DNA from: Geothrix sp. PMB-07
GTDB taxonomy: Bacteria; Acidobacteriota; Holophagae; Holophagales; Holophagaceae
Assembly (NCBI RefSeq): GCF_030758935.1
Contig: NZ_CP132333.1
Span: forward strand, 2,046,992-2,110,991
Length of the DNA: 64,000 bases
Direction of reading: 5' to 3'
Every line of letters starts with the position of its first letter. The first letter of the stretch is position 1. A model generated the notes under the pieces. It was not told where the DNA came from. It ran no database searches and saw only the letters and a list, made by a program, of their open reading frames with translations. The translations under genes were made by a program, and so were the position numbers. Positions 53,512-63,753 of the stretch are shown in pieces.

Positions 53512-54389
53512 CAAGCCCATTCCTCCGGGCCGTAGTAGACCTCCACGGGCAGGCTGGGGATGCGGCTCCGCAGGTTGGCAGCGATGGCATCCATTTCCAG
53601 GCGCCGCAGGGGCCGGGCCTCCGGCTCGGGCGTGGGGCGTGCCACGGTGTAGAGTTGCACCGCCTGCAGCTGCCCACCCTCCCGCTGGAGGTGCTCCAGG
53701 CGTTGGCAGTAGGCCTCGAACTCCGCGTTGTCGGGCCCCCGCCCCTTCCATTCGAGGAACAGGGTCTGGATGACCATGGGCCAGCGCCGGGAGGTGGCCA
53801 GCAGGTTGTCGAGAATCCGCTCGAAGGGGACCTTGCTGCGGCAGATTTCGCGGTAGTAGTCCTCGGTGCCGGCGTCGAGCTTCGCCCAGATCTCGCCTTC
53901 ATGGGCCATGAGGGTATCCAAACCCCTGACCACTTCCGGTGCCTGAAGGCGGCTGGAATCGGTGATGAGGACGAGTTTCACCAGCTCGAGGCTCCGTTGG
54001 ACCTTGAGTCGGGCCACCCGCGCCACCACCTCGGGGAATTCGCGCGCGGTGGTGGGTTCTCCGTCTCCACTGAAGGCGATGTCGTTCAAGCGCCGGTGCT
54101 CGGGCCTTGCAGAGTTGAAGGGGGGGATCTCGTAGATTTCCCCGCTGATCGTGAGGTCCAGCAGGGTGGCCAACTCCCGGTCCAGCTGGTCGAGGTCCAG
54201 ATCCTTCCGCTTGGGCGGCGCAAGGCGATCCACCTCGCAGTACACACAGTCAAAATTGCACACTTTGTCGGGGTTGAGGTTCACCCCCAGGCTCACGCCG
54301 CGGCTGCGCCGGGAGATGACGGGATAGCAGTAATCGAAATCCCGCCACACGCGACGATGGTCCAGGTGGGCCTTGATCAGATCTGTCAT
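53511..54389 (-). CDS. Radical SAM protein
   Basis: A 292-residue enzyme with the radical-SAM cluster CNFDCVYCEVD near residue ~37-50 and the downstream FSGDGEPTT, the GEP-type motif binding SAM. It also has LITDSSRLQAPEV and WAKLDAGTEDYY. It resembles a poorly characterised group related to wyosine-type radical SAM enzymes. No accessory cluster (SPASM) is visible. Start ATG 54389 after GGAGG. Substrate unknown. Confidence 0.85.
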   Translation of the reverse strand: MTDLIKAHLDHRRVWRDFDYCYPVISRRSRGVSLGVNLNPDKVCNFDCVYCEVDRLAPPKRKDLDLDQLDRELATLLDLTISGEIYEIPPFNSARPEHRRLNDIAFSGDGEPTTAREFPEVVARVARLKVQRSLELVKLVLITDSSRLQAPEVVRGLDTLMAHEGEIWAKLDAGTEDYYREICRSKVPFERILDNLLATSRRWPMVIQTLFLEWKGRGPDNAEFEAYCQRLEHLQREGGQLQAVQLYTVARPTPEPEARPLRRLEMDAIAANLRSRIPSLPVEVYYGPEEWA

Positions 54390-54406
54390 GCCTCCAGGAT
54401 AACGGA

Positions 54407-54835
54407 TCAGGACCGGTCCGCCCGGAATCCCATGCGGGTCCGGTGGGCTTCCTCGGCGGCGCGGACCATGTCCGGTTTCCACAGGACGGGCTCCGGGCGC
54501 AGGTCGGCATCCACGGCCACCATGACGAATTCTCCGCTGGTGACATCACGGCGCGCATCCGAGCGGGGATCGTAGACCTCGACCTGGATCTGCAAGGTGA
54601 GGCTGGTGTGGCCTTGGCGGGCGATGGCGATGTGGAATTCGATGATCTCCCCAGCCCGCACGGGGCTGTGGAAGAGCAGTTCCGATACCTTCACCGTGAG
54701 GAAACGGCGGTTGCGGGAAAGCAGCGAGGCCGCGATGCCAGCCACCTTGTCCATGCGGGCCATCATGTCACCGCCGAACAGCGCGGCATTGAGGCCAATG
54801 TCCTGATCCAGCACCATCTCGCGGGAGATCAGCAT
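54407..54835 (-). CDS. Acyl-CoA thioesterase (hotdog fold, YciA-type)
   Basis: A 142-residue hotdog-fold thioesterase. LNAALFGGDMMARMDKVAGIAA (helix with the catalytic Asp region), then VSELLFHSPVRAGEIIEFHIAIARQGHTSLTLQIQVEV, matches YciA/BACH-like acyl-CoA hydrolases. The ATG at 54835 begins 5 bp after the PepSY-TM gene's stop; the frame is open further upstream but would run inside that gene. Confidence 0.88.
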   Translation of the reverse strand: MLISREMVLDQDIGLNAALFGGDMMARMDKVAGIAASLLSRNRRFLTVKVSELLFHSPVRAGEIIEFHIAIARQGHTSLTLQIQVEVYDPRSDARRDVTSGEFVMVAVDADLRPEPVLWKPDMVRAAEEAHRTRMGFRADRS

Positions 54836-54840
54836 GGCGG

Positions 54841-55485
54841 CTACCAGGCCCGGGAGGCGACGAGGATGAGGGCCAGCAGCCCCGCCGACGCCAGGCCCAG
54901 GGCCAACAGGCGCGGCCCGGCCAGCCGCGTCCACAGCAGGGTACCGCTCAGGGTCATGAAGACCAGCGCCCCGGCAAAACAATCGGTCAGAAGAATCAGG
55001 CCCGCCTGCCCCGCTTCGGCCTTGTGCATGCGTTCCAGGGCCTCGATGAGGTTGGCGTCGCTGCGTTCCAGATCCACTGTGCGGTTGCCCGGAAGGTAGG
55101 TGGCCCGCGCAAAGTGGGCATGGCCGCTCACCATCACCATCCATTGAGGCGCAGCGGTCACTTGTTGGCCTCCGAAGCGCGCGGCCTTGGGTGCCTGCAC
55201 CCGCCAGCGCATACGCGACAGGGGAACGCCAAACTTGGCGGAAAGGGCATGGGCCAGGGCTTCGATGGTGGGCGGGGGCTGGTCCAGTTCGATCTGAACC
55301 TTGTGCTCCTCCACCTGCCCCGCTTCGATCTTCATGACCGCGCGATGGCTCATGAGGAATCCGGTCACGCCGAACAGCAGGCCGAAGGTAGCTCCCGTCA
55401 GGCCCACCCAGGCGTGAAAGCGGCGGAGGATCCGCAGAAACGCCACCCGGCGGGCGTCGGATCGAAGATCTGTACTGGGCGTCAT
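54841..55485 (-). CDS. PepSY-associated membrane protein
   Basis: A 214-residue protein with an N-terminal helix (~27-47), a periplasmic PepSY-like region (~48-155) and two C-terminal helices (~162-212). RFHAWVGLTGATFGLLFGVTGFLMSHR is the typical PepSY_TM opening; relatives are iron-regulated or act as flavin-dependent reductases/peptide inhibitors. This short form has one PepSY segment only. Role unknown. Confidence 0.8.
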   Translation of the reverse strand: MTPSTDLRSDARRVAFLRILRRFHAWVGLTGATFGLLFGVTGFLMSHRAVMKIEAGQVEEHKVQIELDQPPPTIEALAHALSAKFGVPLSRMRWRVQAPKAARFGGQQVTAAPQWMVMVSGHAHFARATYLPGNRTVDLERSDANLIEALERMHKAEAGQAGLILLTDCFAGALVFMTLSGTLLWTRLAGPRLLALGLASAGLLALILVASRAW

Positions 55486-55545
55486 GACAGCATGATGAAG
55501 GGAATGCCTGCGCGGGGAAAGGCCCGATCTGTGGCCAGCGCCATG

Positions 55546-55570
55546 AAAAAACGGCCTCCGGAGAGGCCGT
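55546..55570 (-). terminator. Rho-independent terminator after sucCD
   Basis: Minus strand ACGGCCT CTCCGG AGGCCGT followed by six T, 20 bp past the sucD stop. Confidence 0.93.
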
Positions 55571-55589
55571 TCAAAGAGGTGGAGCTGAT

Positions 55590-56465
<876 letters not shown>

Positions 56466-56582
56466 GTCATACCTCTCTGGATTCGAATTCCGGTTTCGCG
56501 GGTGGGATGAGGGTGCGGGTCTCCCGCGCACTCATCCTGGGGGCCCGGGGGTGTGCGCGCAGCGCGGAACCCCCGGACAGCA

Positions 56583-57740
56583 TTAACTGATGGAGGCAAC
56601 CACCTTCTCGGCGGCGTGCTTCAGATCCTTGGCGACGATGAGGTTCAGGCCGCTGTCCGCGAGGATCTGCTTGCCCTCTTCGACGTTGGTGCCTTCCAGG
56701 CGCACCACCACGGGTACCTTGATGCCGATCTCCTTCGCGGCCTTCACGATGCCCGCCGCCACGATGTCGCAGCGCATGATGCCGCCGAAGATGTTCACCA
56801 GCACCGCCTTCACGGCCGGATCCTGCAGGATGATGCGGAAGGCGTTCTTCACCGCATCCTCGGTGGCTCCGCCGCCGACATCCAGGAAGTTGGCCGGAGA
56901 CCCGCCGTGGTACTTGATGATGTCCATGGTGCCCATGGCCAGGCCCGCGCCGTTGACCATGCAGCCGATCTGGCCATCCAGCTTGATGAAGTTCAGGTTG
57001 AACTTGCTGGCTTCCACTTCCTCCTCGGCCTCTTCGTTGAGGTCGCGGTAGGCCAGGACATCGGGATGGCGGAAGAGGGCGTTGTCGTCGAAGCCGATCT
57101 TGGCGTCGAGGGCCGTCACGTCACCATCTTTGGTGATCACCAGGGGGTTGATCTCCACCATGGAGCAGTCCTTCTCCACGAAGAGCTTGTAGAGGTTCTG
57201 GAGGAAGACCACGCCTTTCTTGAAGGCATCGCCCTCGAGGCCCAGGGCGAAGGCCACCTGGCGGGCCTGGAAGCCGGCGAGGCCCAGGGCCGGGTCGATG
57301 GCGATCTTCACGATCTTCTCAGGGGTCTTCTCGGCCACTTCCTCGATCTCCACGCCGCCTTCTGTGGAGGCCAGCACCGTCACGCGGCTGGAACCGCGGT
57401 CCACCAGGAAACTCAGGTAGAGCTCACGCGCGATGTCCACAGGCTTCGAGATGAAGACCGTGCGCACCTTCCGGCCCTCGGCGCCGGTCTGCTTGGTGAC
57501 GAGCTGCATGCCGAAGATGGACTTGAAGAGCTCCGCCGCCTTGTCGGGGTCGGTCGCGAATTTCACGCCGCCGCCCTTGCCGCGGCCACCGGCGTGGATC
57601 TGGGCCTTCACCACGCTGGCGCCACCGTACTCCTTGGTGATCATGCGGGCCTCTTCGGCATCCTGGGCCACCTTCCCATCCGGGGTGGCCACTTTGTAGA
57701 TCCGAAGCAGTTCCTTGGCTTGGTACTCGTGGATATTCAT
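56583..57740 (-). CDS. sucC: Succinyl-CoA synthetase beta subunit
   Basis: A 385-residue ATP-grasp subunit. [12 protein letters not shown] start, [51 protein letters not shown] and [10 protein letters not shown] are diagnostic. The ATG at 57740 follows GGAG at 5 bp. First gene of sucCD. Confidence 0.97.
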   Translation of the reverse strand: MNIHEYQAKELLRIYKVATPDGKVAQDAEEARMITKEYGGASVVKAQIHAGGRGKGGGVKFATDPDKAAELFKSIFGMQLVTKQTGAEGRKVRTVFISKPVDIARELYLSFLVDRGSSRVTVLASTEGGVEIEEVAEKTPEKIVKIAIDPALGLAGFQARQVAFALGLEGDAFKKGVVFLQNLYKLFVEKDCSMVEINPLVITKDGDVTALDAKIGFDDNALFRHPDVLAYRDLNEEAEEEVEASKFNLNFIKLDGQIGCMVNGAGLAMGTMDIIKYHGGSPANFLDVGGGATEDAVKNAFRIILQDPAVKAVLVNIFGGIMRCDIVAAGIVKAAKEIGIKVPVVVRLEGTNVEEGKQILADSGLNLIVAKDLKHAAEKVVASIS

Positions 57741-57862
57741 GCTCACTCCAGGAAAGGTGGTTTCCTCCAGTCTAGCGGCCAGAAGGCCAAGCCCGAACCC
57801 CCAATCACCTGGCCTCCTGCGCCGGGCCTCGTGGCATCCTTGGTCAGACCGGAGACGCTGCC

Positions 57863-59470
57863 ATGGCCCAGTTAGACCGTCTGCTCACCCACGTCATCGC
57901 CCGAGCCGGCAGCCGTCTGGAACTGAAAGCCGACCGGAAGCCCCGGCTGGAGCTGAAATCCGGGGAGACTGTGGACCTGCTGCCCAATCCCCTGCCCGCG
58001 GTGATGGTGGACGTTCTTGCCGGGGACGTGGTGCCTGCGGAGCTCAAGGCCACCTGGCAAAAGGATGGCGCGGCGGAATTCGACTACGACCTCTCCGGCC
58101 AGAGCTTTCGCATCAAGCTGAGCCGCTACATGGACACGCCGCAGATCCTGGCGGAGCACCAAGGTCTCTCGACCGCGCCTGCGCCCAAGGCTCCAACCCC
58201 AGTGGAAGCGGCCCCCGGCCCGAAGGTTCAGCTCTCCCCGACACCCGCCCCTGCGGCGGCTGCCGAGCCCATTCCCACGGAAACGCCCCGCCCTGTTGCC
58301 CCGGAGCCAAGGCATCCCGCACCGGAGCCAACGCGTCCGCTGCCACGGCCGCCCCGTTCCCACAGCCATCCCCTCGCCGAGAAGCTGTTTGCGGCCCTGT
58401 TGGAGCGCAAGGGTTCAGACCTGCACTGCACCACCCACGAACCACCCCTGGCGCGCATCCACGGCGACATGAAAGAGCTGGATGGGTTCGGCCCCATGGA
58501 CGCCTCGACCCTGCTGGAGATGATGGAATCCCTGGCCACGCCAGCGGTCTGGCAGCGCTTCGAGGAACACAACGATGCGGATTTCGCCTATGCCTACGAG
58601 GCCGGCGGCTGCCGCCTCCGCGTGAACTTCTTCCACGACCGCGTAGGCCCTGGCCTGGTCTGCCGGGTCATCCCCAACCAGCTGCCCGATCCCGACCGCC
58701 TGGGCCTGCCTGATCCCGTGCGCCGGTTGGCCACCCTGGCCAAAGGCCTGGTGCTGGTGACCGGCCCCACCGGCAGCGGCAAGTCCACCACCCTGGCGGC
58801 CATCGTCGATATCGCCAACCAGAAACGGAAGGATCACATCCTCACCATCGAGGATCCCATCGAGTTCGTGCATCCACGCAAAGGCTGCCTGGTGAACCAG
58901 CGGGAGGTGGGCACCCACACGGACAGCTTCAAGACGGGCCTGCGGGCGGCCCTGCGCGAGGATCCCGACGTGGTGCTGGTGGGCGAGATGCGCGATCTGG
59001 AAACCATCGCCATCGCCCTGGAAACGGCGGTGACGGGCCACCTGGTCTTCGGCACCCTGCACACCAGCAGCGCCATCGGCACCATCGACCGCATCGTCGA
59101 CCAGTTCCCCGCGGACCGGCAGCAGCAGATCCGGGTGATGCTGGCGGATTCCCTCAAGTGCGTGATCAGCCAAGTGCTCTTCAAGCGCATCGGCGGCGGA
59201 CGCGTGGCCGCCCTGGAAACGCTCTTCATCACCCCCGCCATCGCCAACCTCATCCGCGAAGGCAAGAATTTCCAGATCGCCAGCGCCATGCAGACGGGCC
59301 GCAGCTATGGCCAGCGCCTCATGAACGACGCCATCATCGACCTGATCCAGGCCAAGAAGGTGGAGCCCATGGAGGCCTACCTGAAGTGCCCCGACAAGGA
59401 ATCCTTTATCGCCTCCTGCAAGCGGGCGGGCATCCCCTTCGACTTGCGCCTGGGCGAAGCGGAACTCTGA
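57863..59470 (+). CDS. pilT: PilT-family type IV pilus ATPase with duplicated N-terminal domain
   Basis: A 535-residue ATPase. The PilT core occupies ~168-535: FAALLERKGSDLHCTT, Walker A GPTGSGKST (301-309), Asp box with EDPIEFVHP, Walker B DVVLVGEMRDLETI and His box TGHLVFGTLHTSSA. Ahead of it, residues ~1-95 look like a second, divergent copy of the same N-terminal domain (ARAGSRLELKADRKPRLEL parallels RKGSDLHCTTHEPPLARI), joined by a Pro/Ala-rich linker (~103-168). Classical PilT is ~345 residues. It powers pilus retraction or a related step; the other pilus genes are not in the window. Confidence 0.88.
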   Translation: MAQLDRLLTHVIARAGSRLELKADRKPRLELKSGETVDLLPNPLPAVMVDVLAGDVVPAELKATWQKDGAAEFDYDLSGQSFRIKLSRYMDTPQILAEHQGLSTAPAPKAPTPVEAAPGPKVQLSPTPAPAAAAEPIPTETPRPVAPEPRHPAPEPTRPLPRPPRSHSHPLAEKLFAALLERKGSDLHCTTHEPPLARIHGDMKELDGFGPMDASTLLEMMESLATPAVWQRFEEHNDADFAYAYEAGGCRLRVNFFHDRVGPGLVCRVIPNQLPDPDRLGLPDPVRRLATLAKGLVLVTGPTGSGKSTTLAAIVDIANQKRKDHILTIEDPIEFVHPRKGCLVNQREVGTHTDSFKTGLRAALREDPDVVLVGEMRDLETIAIALETAVTGHLVFGTLHTSSAIGTIDRIVDQFPADRQQQIRVMLADSLKCVISQVLFKRIGGGRVAALETLFITPAIANLIREGKNFQIASAMQTGRSYGQRLMNDAIIDLIQAKKVEPMEAYLKCPDKESFIASCKRAGIPFDLRLGEAEL

Positions 59471-59474
59471 ACCA

Positions 59475-60470
59475 TCACATGCTGCGTGACAGCAGTGCCT
59501 CGGGGATATCGCGGAGCAACTCGCCTGTGGCCCCATCGCCGGTCATGCCGTTGATGTGAGCCACGGCATTGCGGGAGGCCGTGAGGGCCAGCTCGCGGGT
59601 CTCCGCCAGGGCCTGGTGCTTCTCGATGAGGGCCCGGAGTTTGACCTCTTCCGCTTCGGGAATGGGCACTTCCTCGCCGCGATCCCAGATGGTGCGGATC
59701 ATGGGCCTAACTTCGTCGGGCGCCTTCTCCAGCAAGGTGAGCATGGGCAGGGTCAGCTTGCCTTCGCGCAGATCGCTGAAGGCGGGCTTACCCAGCTGGT
59801 CGCTGGTGGCGGTGTAATCCAGCAGGTCATCGATGAGCTGGAAGGCGCGGCCAACTTCCAGTCCATAGCCCCGCATGGCCACGCAATCCGCCACGCTGCG
59901 GCCGGTCAGCACTGCGCCGGTCTCGGTGCAGCCGCTGAACAGCAGGGCTGTCTTGCGCTCCTGGATGTCGAAGTAGTCCTTGCGGCTGGTGTCGAGCTTG
60001 AAGAGCACATCGTTCTGAATGAGCTCGCCCTCGATCATCCTCGTGGTGACTTCAGCGAAAATCTCCATCATTCGCCAGCTGCGGCAGGCGATGGCCTCGC
60101 CCATCGCAACCAGGTAAAGAACGTCGCCAAAAAGCACCGTGAGCGTATTGCCCCAGAGCCGGTTGAGGGTGGGCATGCCCCGGCGGAGCTGGGCGTGGTC
60201 AATGACATCGTCGTGCACCAGGGTGGCGGTGTGAATTAACTCGAACACAGCCCCGAAGCGGACATCATCGTCGTTCTGCACACCGCAAAAACGCGAAGAG
60301 AGCATCACCAGGGCCGGCCGCAGACGCTTGCCCTGCCCGCCCCGCACATGATCGGCCAGCTTCTCGACCACCTCCACATCGCTTTGCAGGATGCGCTGCA
60401 GCTCCGCCTCCACGCCCGCCAATTTGGGGGCGATGGGCAAGAAGTAACGGGCGAGGTCCAGTCGGCTCAA
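59475..60470 (-). CDS. ispB: Trans-polyprenyl diphosphate synthase (octaprenyl type)
   Basis: A 331-residue prenyltransferase building the isoprenoid side chain of quinones. First Asp-rich motif LVHDDVIDHAQLRRG and second LIDDLLDYT are present, with GKRLRPALV and GGxGK-like start region. Chain length cannot be read with certainty. Last gene of the udk-to-ispB run, 1 bp after yajQ; it ends 4 bp from the convergent pilT gene. Confidence 0.93.
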   Translation of the reverse strand: MSRLDLARYFLPIAPKLAGVEAELQRILQSDVEVVEKLADHVRGGQGKRLRPALVMLSSRFCGVQNDDDVRFGAVFELIHTATLVHDDVIDHAQLRRGMPTLNRLWGNTLTVLFGDVLYLVAMGEAIACRSWRMMEIFAEVTTRMIEGELIQNDVLFKLDTSRKDYFDIQERKTALLFSGCTETGAVLTGRSVADCVAMRGYGLEVGRAFQLIDDLLDYTATSDQLGKPAFSDLREGKLTLPMLTLLEKAPDEVRPMIRTIWDRGEEVPIPEAEEVKLRALIEKHQALAETRELALTASRNAVAHINGMTGDGATGELLRDIPEALLSRSM

Positions 60471-60471
60471 A

Positions 60472-60969
60472 TCATCCTCGGTAATTCGTGAACTGCAGGT
60501 CCAAACCCTGATCGTCCTTCTTGAAGAGGGCGATGACTTCCTGCAGGTCGTCGCGGCTCTTGCCGCTCACACGCAGTTGATCGCCCTGGATGCTGGCCTG
60601 AACCTTGATCTTGGCATCCTTCACGGCCTTGATGAGGCCCTTGGCCTTCTCGACAGGGATGCCCTGCTGGATGGTCACCTCCTGGCGCACGGTGCCTTTG
60701 GCGGCGGGCTCGATCTTGCCGTATTCCATGCTGCGGATGCTGACGCCGCGCTTGTGCAGCTTGGTCTGCAGCACGTCGATGACGGCCTTGAGCTTCACCT
60801 CGTCATCACTGGTGAGCACCAGCACCTTGTCGTCCTTCAGTTCGATCTTGGAGACCGAGCCCTTGAAGTCGTAACGCTGGCCGATTTCCTTCATGGCCTG
60901 GGCCAAGGCGTTCTTGACCTCATCCAGGTCCACTTTGCAGACGACATCAAACGAGCATTCACTGGCCAT
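60472..60969 (-). CDS. yajQ: YajQ-family nucleotide-binding protein
   Basis: A 165-residue protein with two ferredoxin-like halves: SFDVVCKVDLDEVKNAL start, RYDFKGSVSKIEL, LHKRGVSIRSMEYGKIEPA, GDQLRVSGKSRDDLQEVIALFK. Family knowledge: YajQ proteins bind nucleic acid or cyclic di-GMP and one group acts in virulence signalling. Function in this organism unknown. Confidence 0.93.
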   Translation of the reverse strand: MASECSFDVVCKVDLDEVKNALAQAMKEIGQRYDFKGSVSKIELKDDKVLVLTSDDEVKLKAVIDVLQTKLHKRGVSIRSMEYGKIEPAAKGTVRQEVTIQQGIPVEKAKGLIKAVKDAKIKVQASIQGDQLRVSGKSRDDLQEVIALFKKDDQGLDLQFTNYRG

Positions 60970-61024
60970 GGGGCACTCCTCAGCGGGATCAGGCTTTCAG
61001 ACTAACCCCTGCATCTCCCCGGGC

Positions 61025-62119
61025 TCAAGGCTTGGCACCGCCGCCCAGGCTCCGGAAGAAGGCCACCGTGCTCAGACGGAAGCCCATGAGCACCACGGCC
61101 TCATCCTTCCCGTGGCCGCCCTTGTTCACGGAACCTTCCATGTAGAAGTCGCCGCTGGCGCCCTGGGAGCCGAACTGCGTGAGCACCACACGCCCCCGCA
61201 TGTAGATGCGGTCCTGGTAGCGGAACAGGGGGTCCCGCAGGTAGGACCACTCCGCAAAAGAGCCCTTGAAGGCCCCCTCTTCCTGGCGGGTGGTGACGCC
61301 GATCTTGAAGCGGTTGCGGAATTCATCCCGGGAGGTGCCGGTGAGGTCGGACTGGGTGACGGGCTGGCTGAACCCCACCACGCCCGCGGTGCCCACCACG
61401 CCCCAGCTCACCCGCTCGGTGAGGGTCTGCATCCACCAGAGACCCACCTCCCCGTGGAAATGACCACTGGAGGTGATCACGTTCAAGGTCTCTGATGTTT
61501 CAAAACTGGAGGACTGGAAGGCCAGGGTGCTGAACAATTCCCACCAGGTGTCCTGGGCGGGGCGCCGGAAGGTCTGGCGGATGTCCAGGGCCACGAAGGG
61601 CCGGGATTTTGAGAAGAATGATCCCTTCTGCTGATCTGGCTCGCTGAAGAGGCTGGAGAACTGAAACCCGCCATAGAGATCCACCTTCAGTTCATCGGCG
61701 TCCAGTTTCAGGGAATCCTCAGCCCACCGCGTGCGGGCGATGACCTTGTCCATCTCCCGAAAGGCCTCCAGCAGGTTGGCCTGGCCATCCACCAGGGCCT
61801 GGCCCTGCGGCAGATTGGGCGAGTGCTCCCGCTCCAGGGTGTTGCGCAGGGATTGGGCTTCATGAAGGCCCCGTTCCACTTCCAGGATGCGGTGGTTCAG
61901 CTCCCTCTGCTTGGCGCGCAGGGCCTTGAAGAAGGGCTTGCGCTCGGCGGGCGCCAGGGCCGCCACGGCGCTGGCCAGATCCGCTTCAAAACGCGCATTA
62001 GGAATCCCGGCGATCTGGCAGGGCGGTACCTCGGGCACGGTGGCCGTCGCGACTCCGGACACCGCTGCCTGGGCGAGCAGGGCCGTGCCCACAGATAGGA
62101 GGACCGCCGCACGGATCAT
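61025..62119 (-). CDS. Exported protein with coiled coil and barrel-like C-terminus
   Basis: A 364-residue protein not assigned to a family. Signal peptide 1-19 (LLSVGTALLAQA), a helical region ~45-145 with heptad-like charge pattern (LRAKQRELNHRILEVERGLHEAQ), then ~150-360 of alternating strands (LKVDLYGGFQFSSLF, RPFVALDIRQTFRRP, IYMRGRVVLTQFG, EAVVLMGFRLSTVAFF) as in an outer-membrane barrel. It lies between the nudix and yajQ genes in the same operon. Possibly an outer-membrane protein of unknown role. Confidence 0.7.
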   Translation of the reverse strand: MIRAAVLLSVGTALLAQAAVSGVATATVPEVPPCQIAGIPNARFEADLASAVAALAPAERKPFFKALRAKQRELNHRILEVERGLHEAQSLRNTLEREHSPNLPQGQALVDGQANLLEAFREMDKVIARTRWAEDSLKLDADELKVDLYGGFQFSSLFSEPDQQKGSFFSKSRPFVALDIRQTFRRPAQDTWWELFSTLAFQSSSFETSETLNVITSSGHFHGEVGLWWMQTLTERVSWGVVGTAGVVGFSQPVTQSDLTGTSRDEFRNRFKIGVTTRQEEGAFKGSFAEWSYLRDPLFRYQDRIYMRGRVVLTQFGSQGASGDFYMEGSVNKGGHGKDEAVVLMGFRLSTVAFFRSLGGGAKP

Positions 62120-62120
62120 C

Positions 62121-62726
62121 TCAGGCCTCCAGACGTCGCTGCAGCTCCGGCCAGCCTTCCCACAGACTGAGGAACTGGAAGGCGGTGAGCACCAGGGCGT
62201 GCTGGATTTCGCCGCGGCGCATGCGCTCCATCCACTCGGGCCAGGACGTGGCCCAGACCCGGAGTTCCTCGGCCGGATCCAGCTCGAGGGCCCCCTCCGG
62301 TTCGCAGTCCAGGGCCAGGAAGCTGTGGCAGCGGTTGTTCTGGGTGGCGGGATTGGGGGTGCAGCTGCCCAGGGTCACCCAGCGCTGCGACACGAACCCC
62401 GTTTCCTCGCGGAGTTCCCGGCGGGCGGCCTCGGCGGGATCCTCCCCCGCATCGCAGCCGCCCCCGGGGATTTCCAGCGTGGCCTGGTCGATGCCGTGGC
62501 GGAACTGCTCCACCAGCAGCAACTCGCCAGCGCGGTTGAAGGCCACCACGTTCACCCAGTCCGGCCCCAGCAACCGGTAGAAGGCATGCTCCCGCCCCGT
62601 ATGCGGGCTGCGCCGCTGGGCCACCACCTGCCGAAAGAGCCGGGAATCCTGGCGGATGCTTTCGGATTCCTGGGGCCAGGGCGTGGCAGGGTCAAAACCC
62701 TCTGGCTGGGCGTGCAGCAGGCGCAT
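62121..62726 (-). CDS. NUDIX hydrolase (ADP-ribose pyrophosphatase type)
   Basis: A 201-residue hydrolase with a complete Nudix box: GGGCDAGEDPAEAARRELREETGF (GX5EX7REUXEEXGU). The segment LLLVEQFRHGIDQATLEIPGG before it is typical of ADP-sugar pyrophosphatases. The ATG at 62726 overlaps the rhodanese stop by one base. Substrate inferred from subgroup. Confidence 0.9.
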   Translation of the reverse strand: MRLLHAQPEGFDPATPWPQESESIRQDSRLFRQVVAQRRSPHTGREHAFYRLLGPDWVNVVAFNRAGELLLVEQFRHGIDQATLEIPGGGCDAGEDPAEAARRELREETGFVSQRWVTLGSCTPNPATQNNRCHSFLALDCEPEGALELDPAEELRVWATSWPEWMERMRRGEIQHALVLTAFQFLSLWEGWPELQRRLEA

Positions 62727-63046
62727 CAATACCTCGGCACGGAGGGATCCAGCCGGCTATAGGCGTCGATGCCGCCGGAGAGGTGGGCCAGATCCTTGAA
62801 GCCCATGCCCCGGAGGAAATGCAGGGCTTGCAGGCTGCGCATGCCGTGGTGGCAGTAGGCGGCCACAGGCTTGGTGGAGTCCAGTTCCTTGACCCGTTCC
62901 ACCAATTCGCCCAGGGGGATCAATACGGCACCGGGAATGCGGGCCTTGTCGAACTCCCACTGCTCACGCACGTCGAGGATTTGCACCTGGGTGGGATCGA
63001 GGGCCTGGAAGGTGGAAGCGTCGAGATGGGGTCCGCTTTCAAACAC
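62726..63046 (-). CDS. Single-domain cytosolic rhodanese
   Basis: A 106-residue sulfurtransferase with active-site Cys in YCHHGMRS and the domain signature ILDVREQWEFDKARIPGAVLIPLGEL. No signal peptide. Its C-terminal DAYSRLDPSVPRY closely parallels DAWAERIDHSLPRY at the end of the carrier-E1-rhodanese fusion (631-2064), so they are probably paralogues. Overlaps udk by 8 bp. Confidence 0.93.
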   Translation of the reverse strand: MFESGPHLDASTFQALDPTQVQILDVREQWEFDKARIPGAVLIPLGELVERVKELDSTKPVAAYCHHGMRSLQALHFLRGMGFKDLAHLSGGIDAYSRLDPSVPRY

Positions 63047-63692
63047 GGGGGAGTCCCTCCTGGCCGAGCACGCGGCTGCAGATGTGGTGGATGATCACGT
63101 CCAGGGCGGTGCGGTTCTCCACACCCGTGGGGACGATGAGGTCGGCCCAGCGCTTGCTGGGCTCGACGAATTCGAGATGCATGGGCCGCACGCTGTTCTC
63201 GTACTGATCCATGACGCTTTCCAGGCTGCGGCCCCGCTCGTGGGTGTCGCGGCGGATGCGGCGCAGGATGCGGATGTCGGCGTCCGTATCCACGAAGATC
63301 TTCACGTCCAACTGGTCGCGAAGCTCCTTGAGGGCGAAGAGCAGCAGGCCCTCCAGGATCACCACCTGGCCGGGCGGCACAGGCTCTTCCCAGCCTGTGC
63401 GGTCGGACTGGGTGAAGTCGTAGCGCGGCTTGCGGATGGATTCACCCTCGTGCAGGGCCCCCAGATGGGCGGCCATGAGCTCCAGATCGAAGGCGTGGGG
63501 ATGGTCCCAGTTCACGGGACGGCTGCCGAAGCGGCCCTTCACCACTTCCAAAGGGGCATAGTAGGCGTCCATGTCCAGCAGCATGGTGGCGACGCTCTTC
63601 TTCTTGAGGCGTTTCACCAGTTCAGCGGCCACGGAGGTCTTGCCGCTGCCGGAGCCCCCCACGATGCCCACCAGCATCGGTCTATCCGCCAT
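63039..63692 (-). CDS. udk: Uridine kinase
   Basis: A 217-residue P-loop kinase phosphorylating uridine/cytidine. Walker A GGSGSGKTS, DAYYAPLE, NWDHPHAFDLELM and RRDTHERGRS match Udk. Probably first gene of the run udk-rhodanese-nudix-OMP-yajQ-ispB, all tightly packed. Confidence 0.94.
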   Translation of the reverse strand: MADRPMLVGIVGGSGSGKTSVAAELVKRLKKKSVATMLLDMDAYYAPLEVVKGRFGSRPVNWDHPHAFDLELMAAHLGALHEGESIRKPRYDFTQSDRTGWEEPVPPGQVVILEGLLLFALKELRDQLDVKIFVDTDADIRILRRIRRDTHERGRSLESVMDQYENSVRPMHLEFVEPSKRWADLIVPTGVENRTALDVIIHHICSRVLGQEGLPRV

Positions 63693-63753
63693 GACATCCC
63701 CCTTCCCTCCATGCTACTTCAACGCGGCCCTCCGCTCTGGTATGGTTCGGGCC

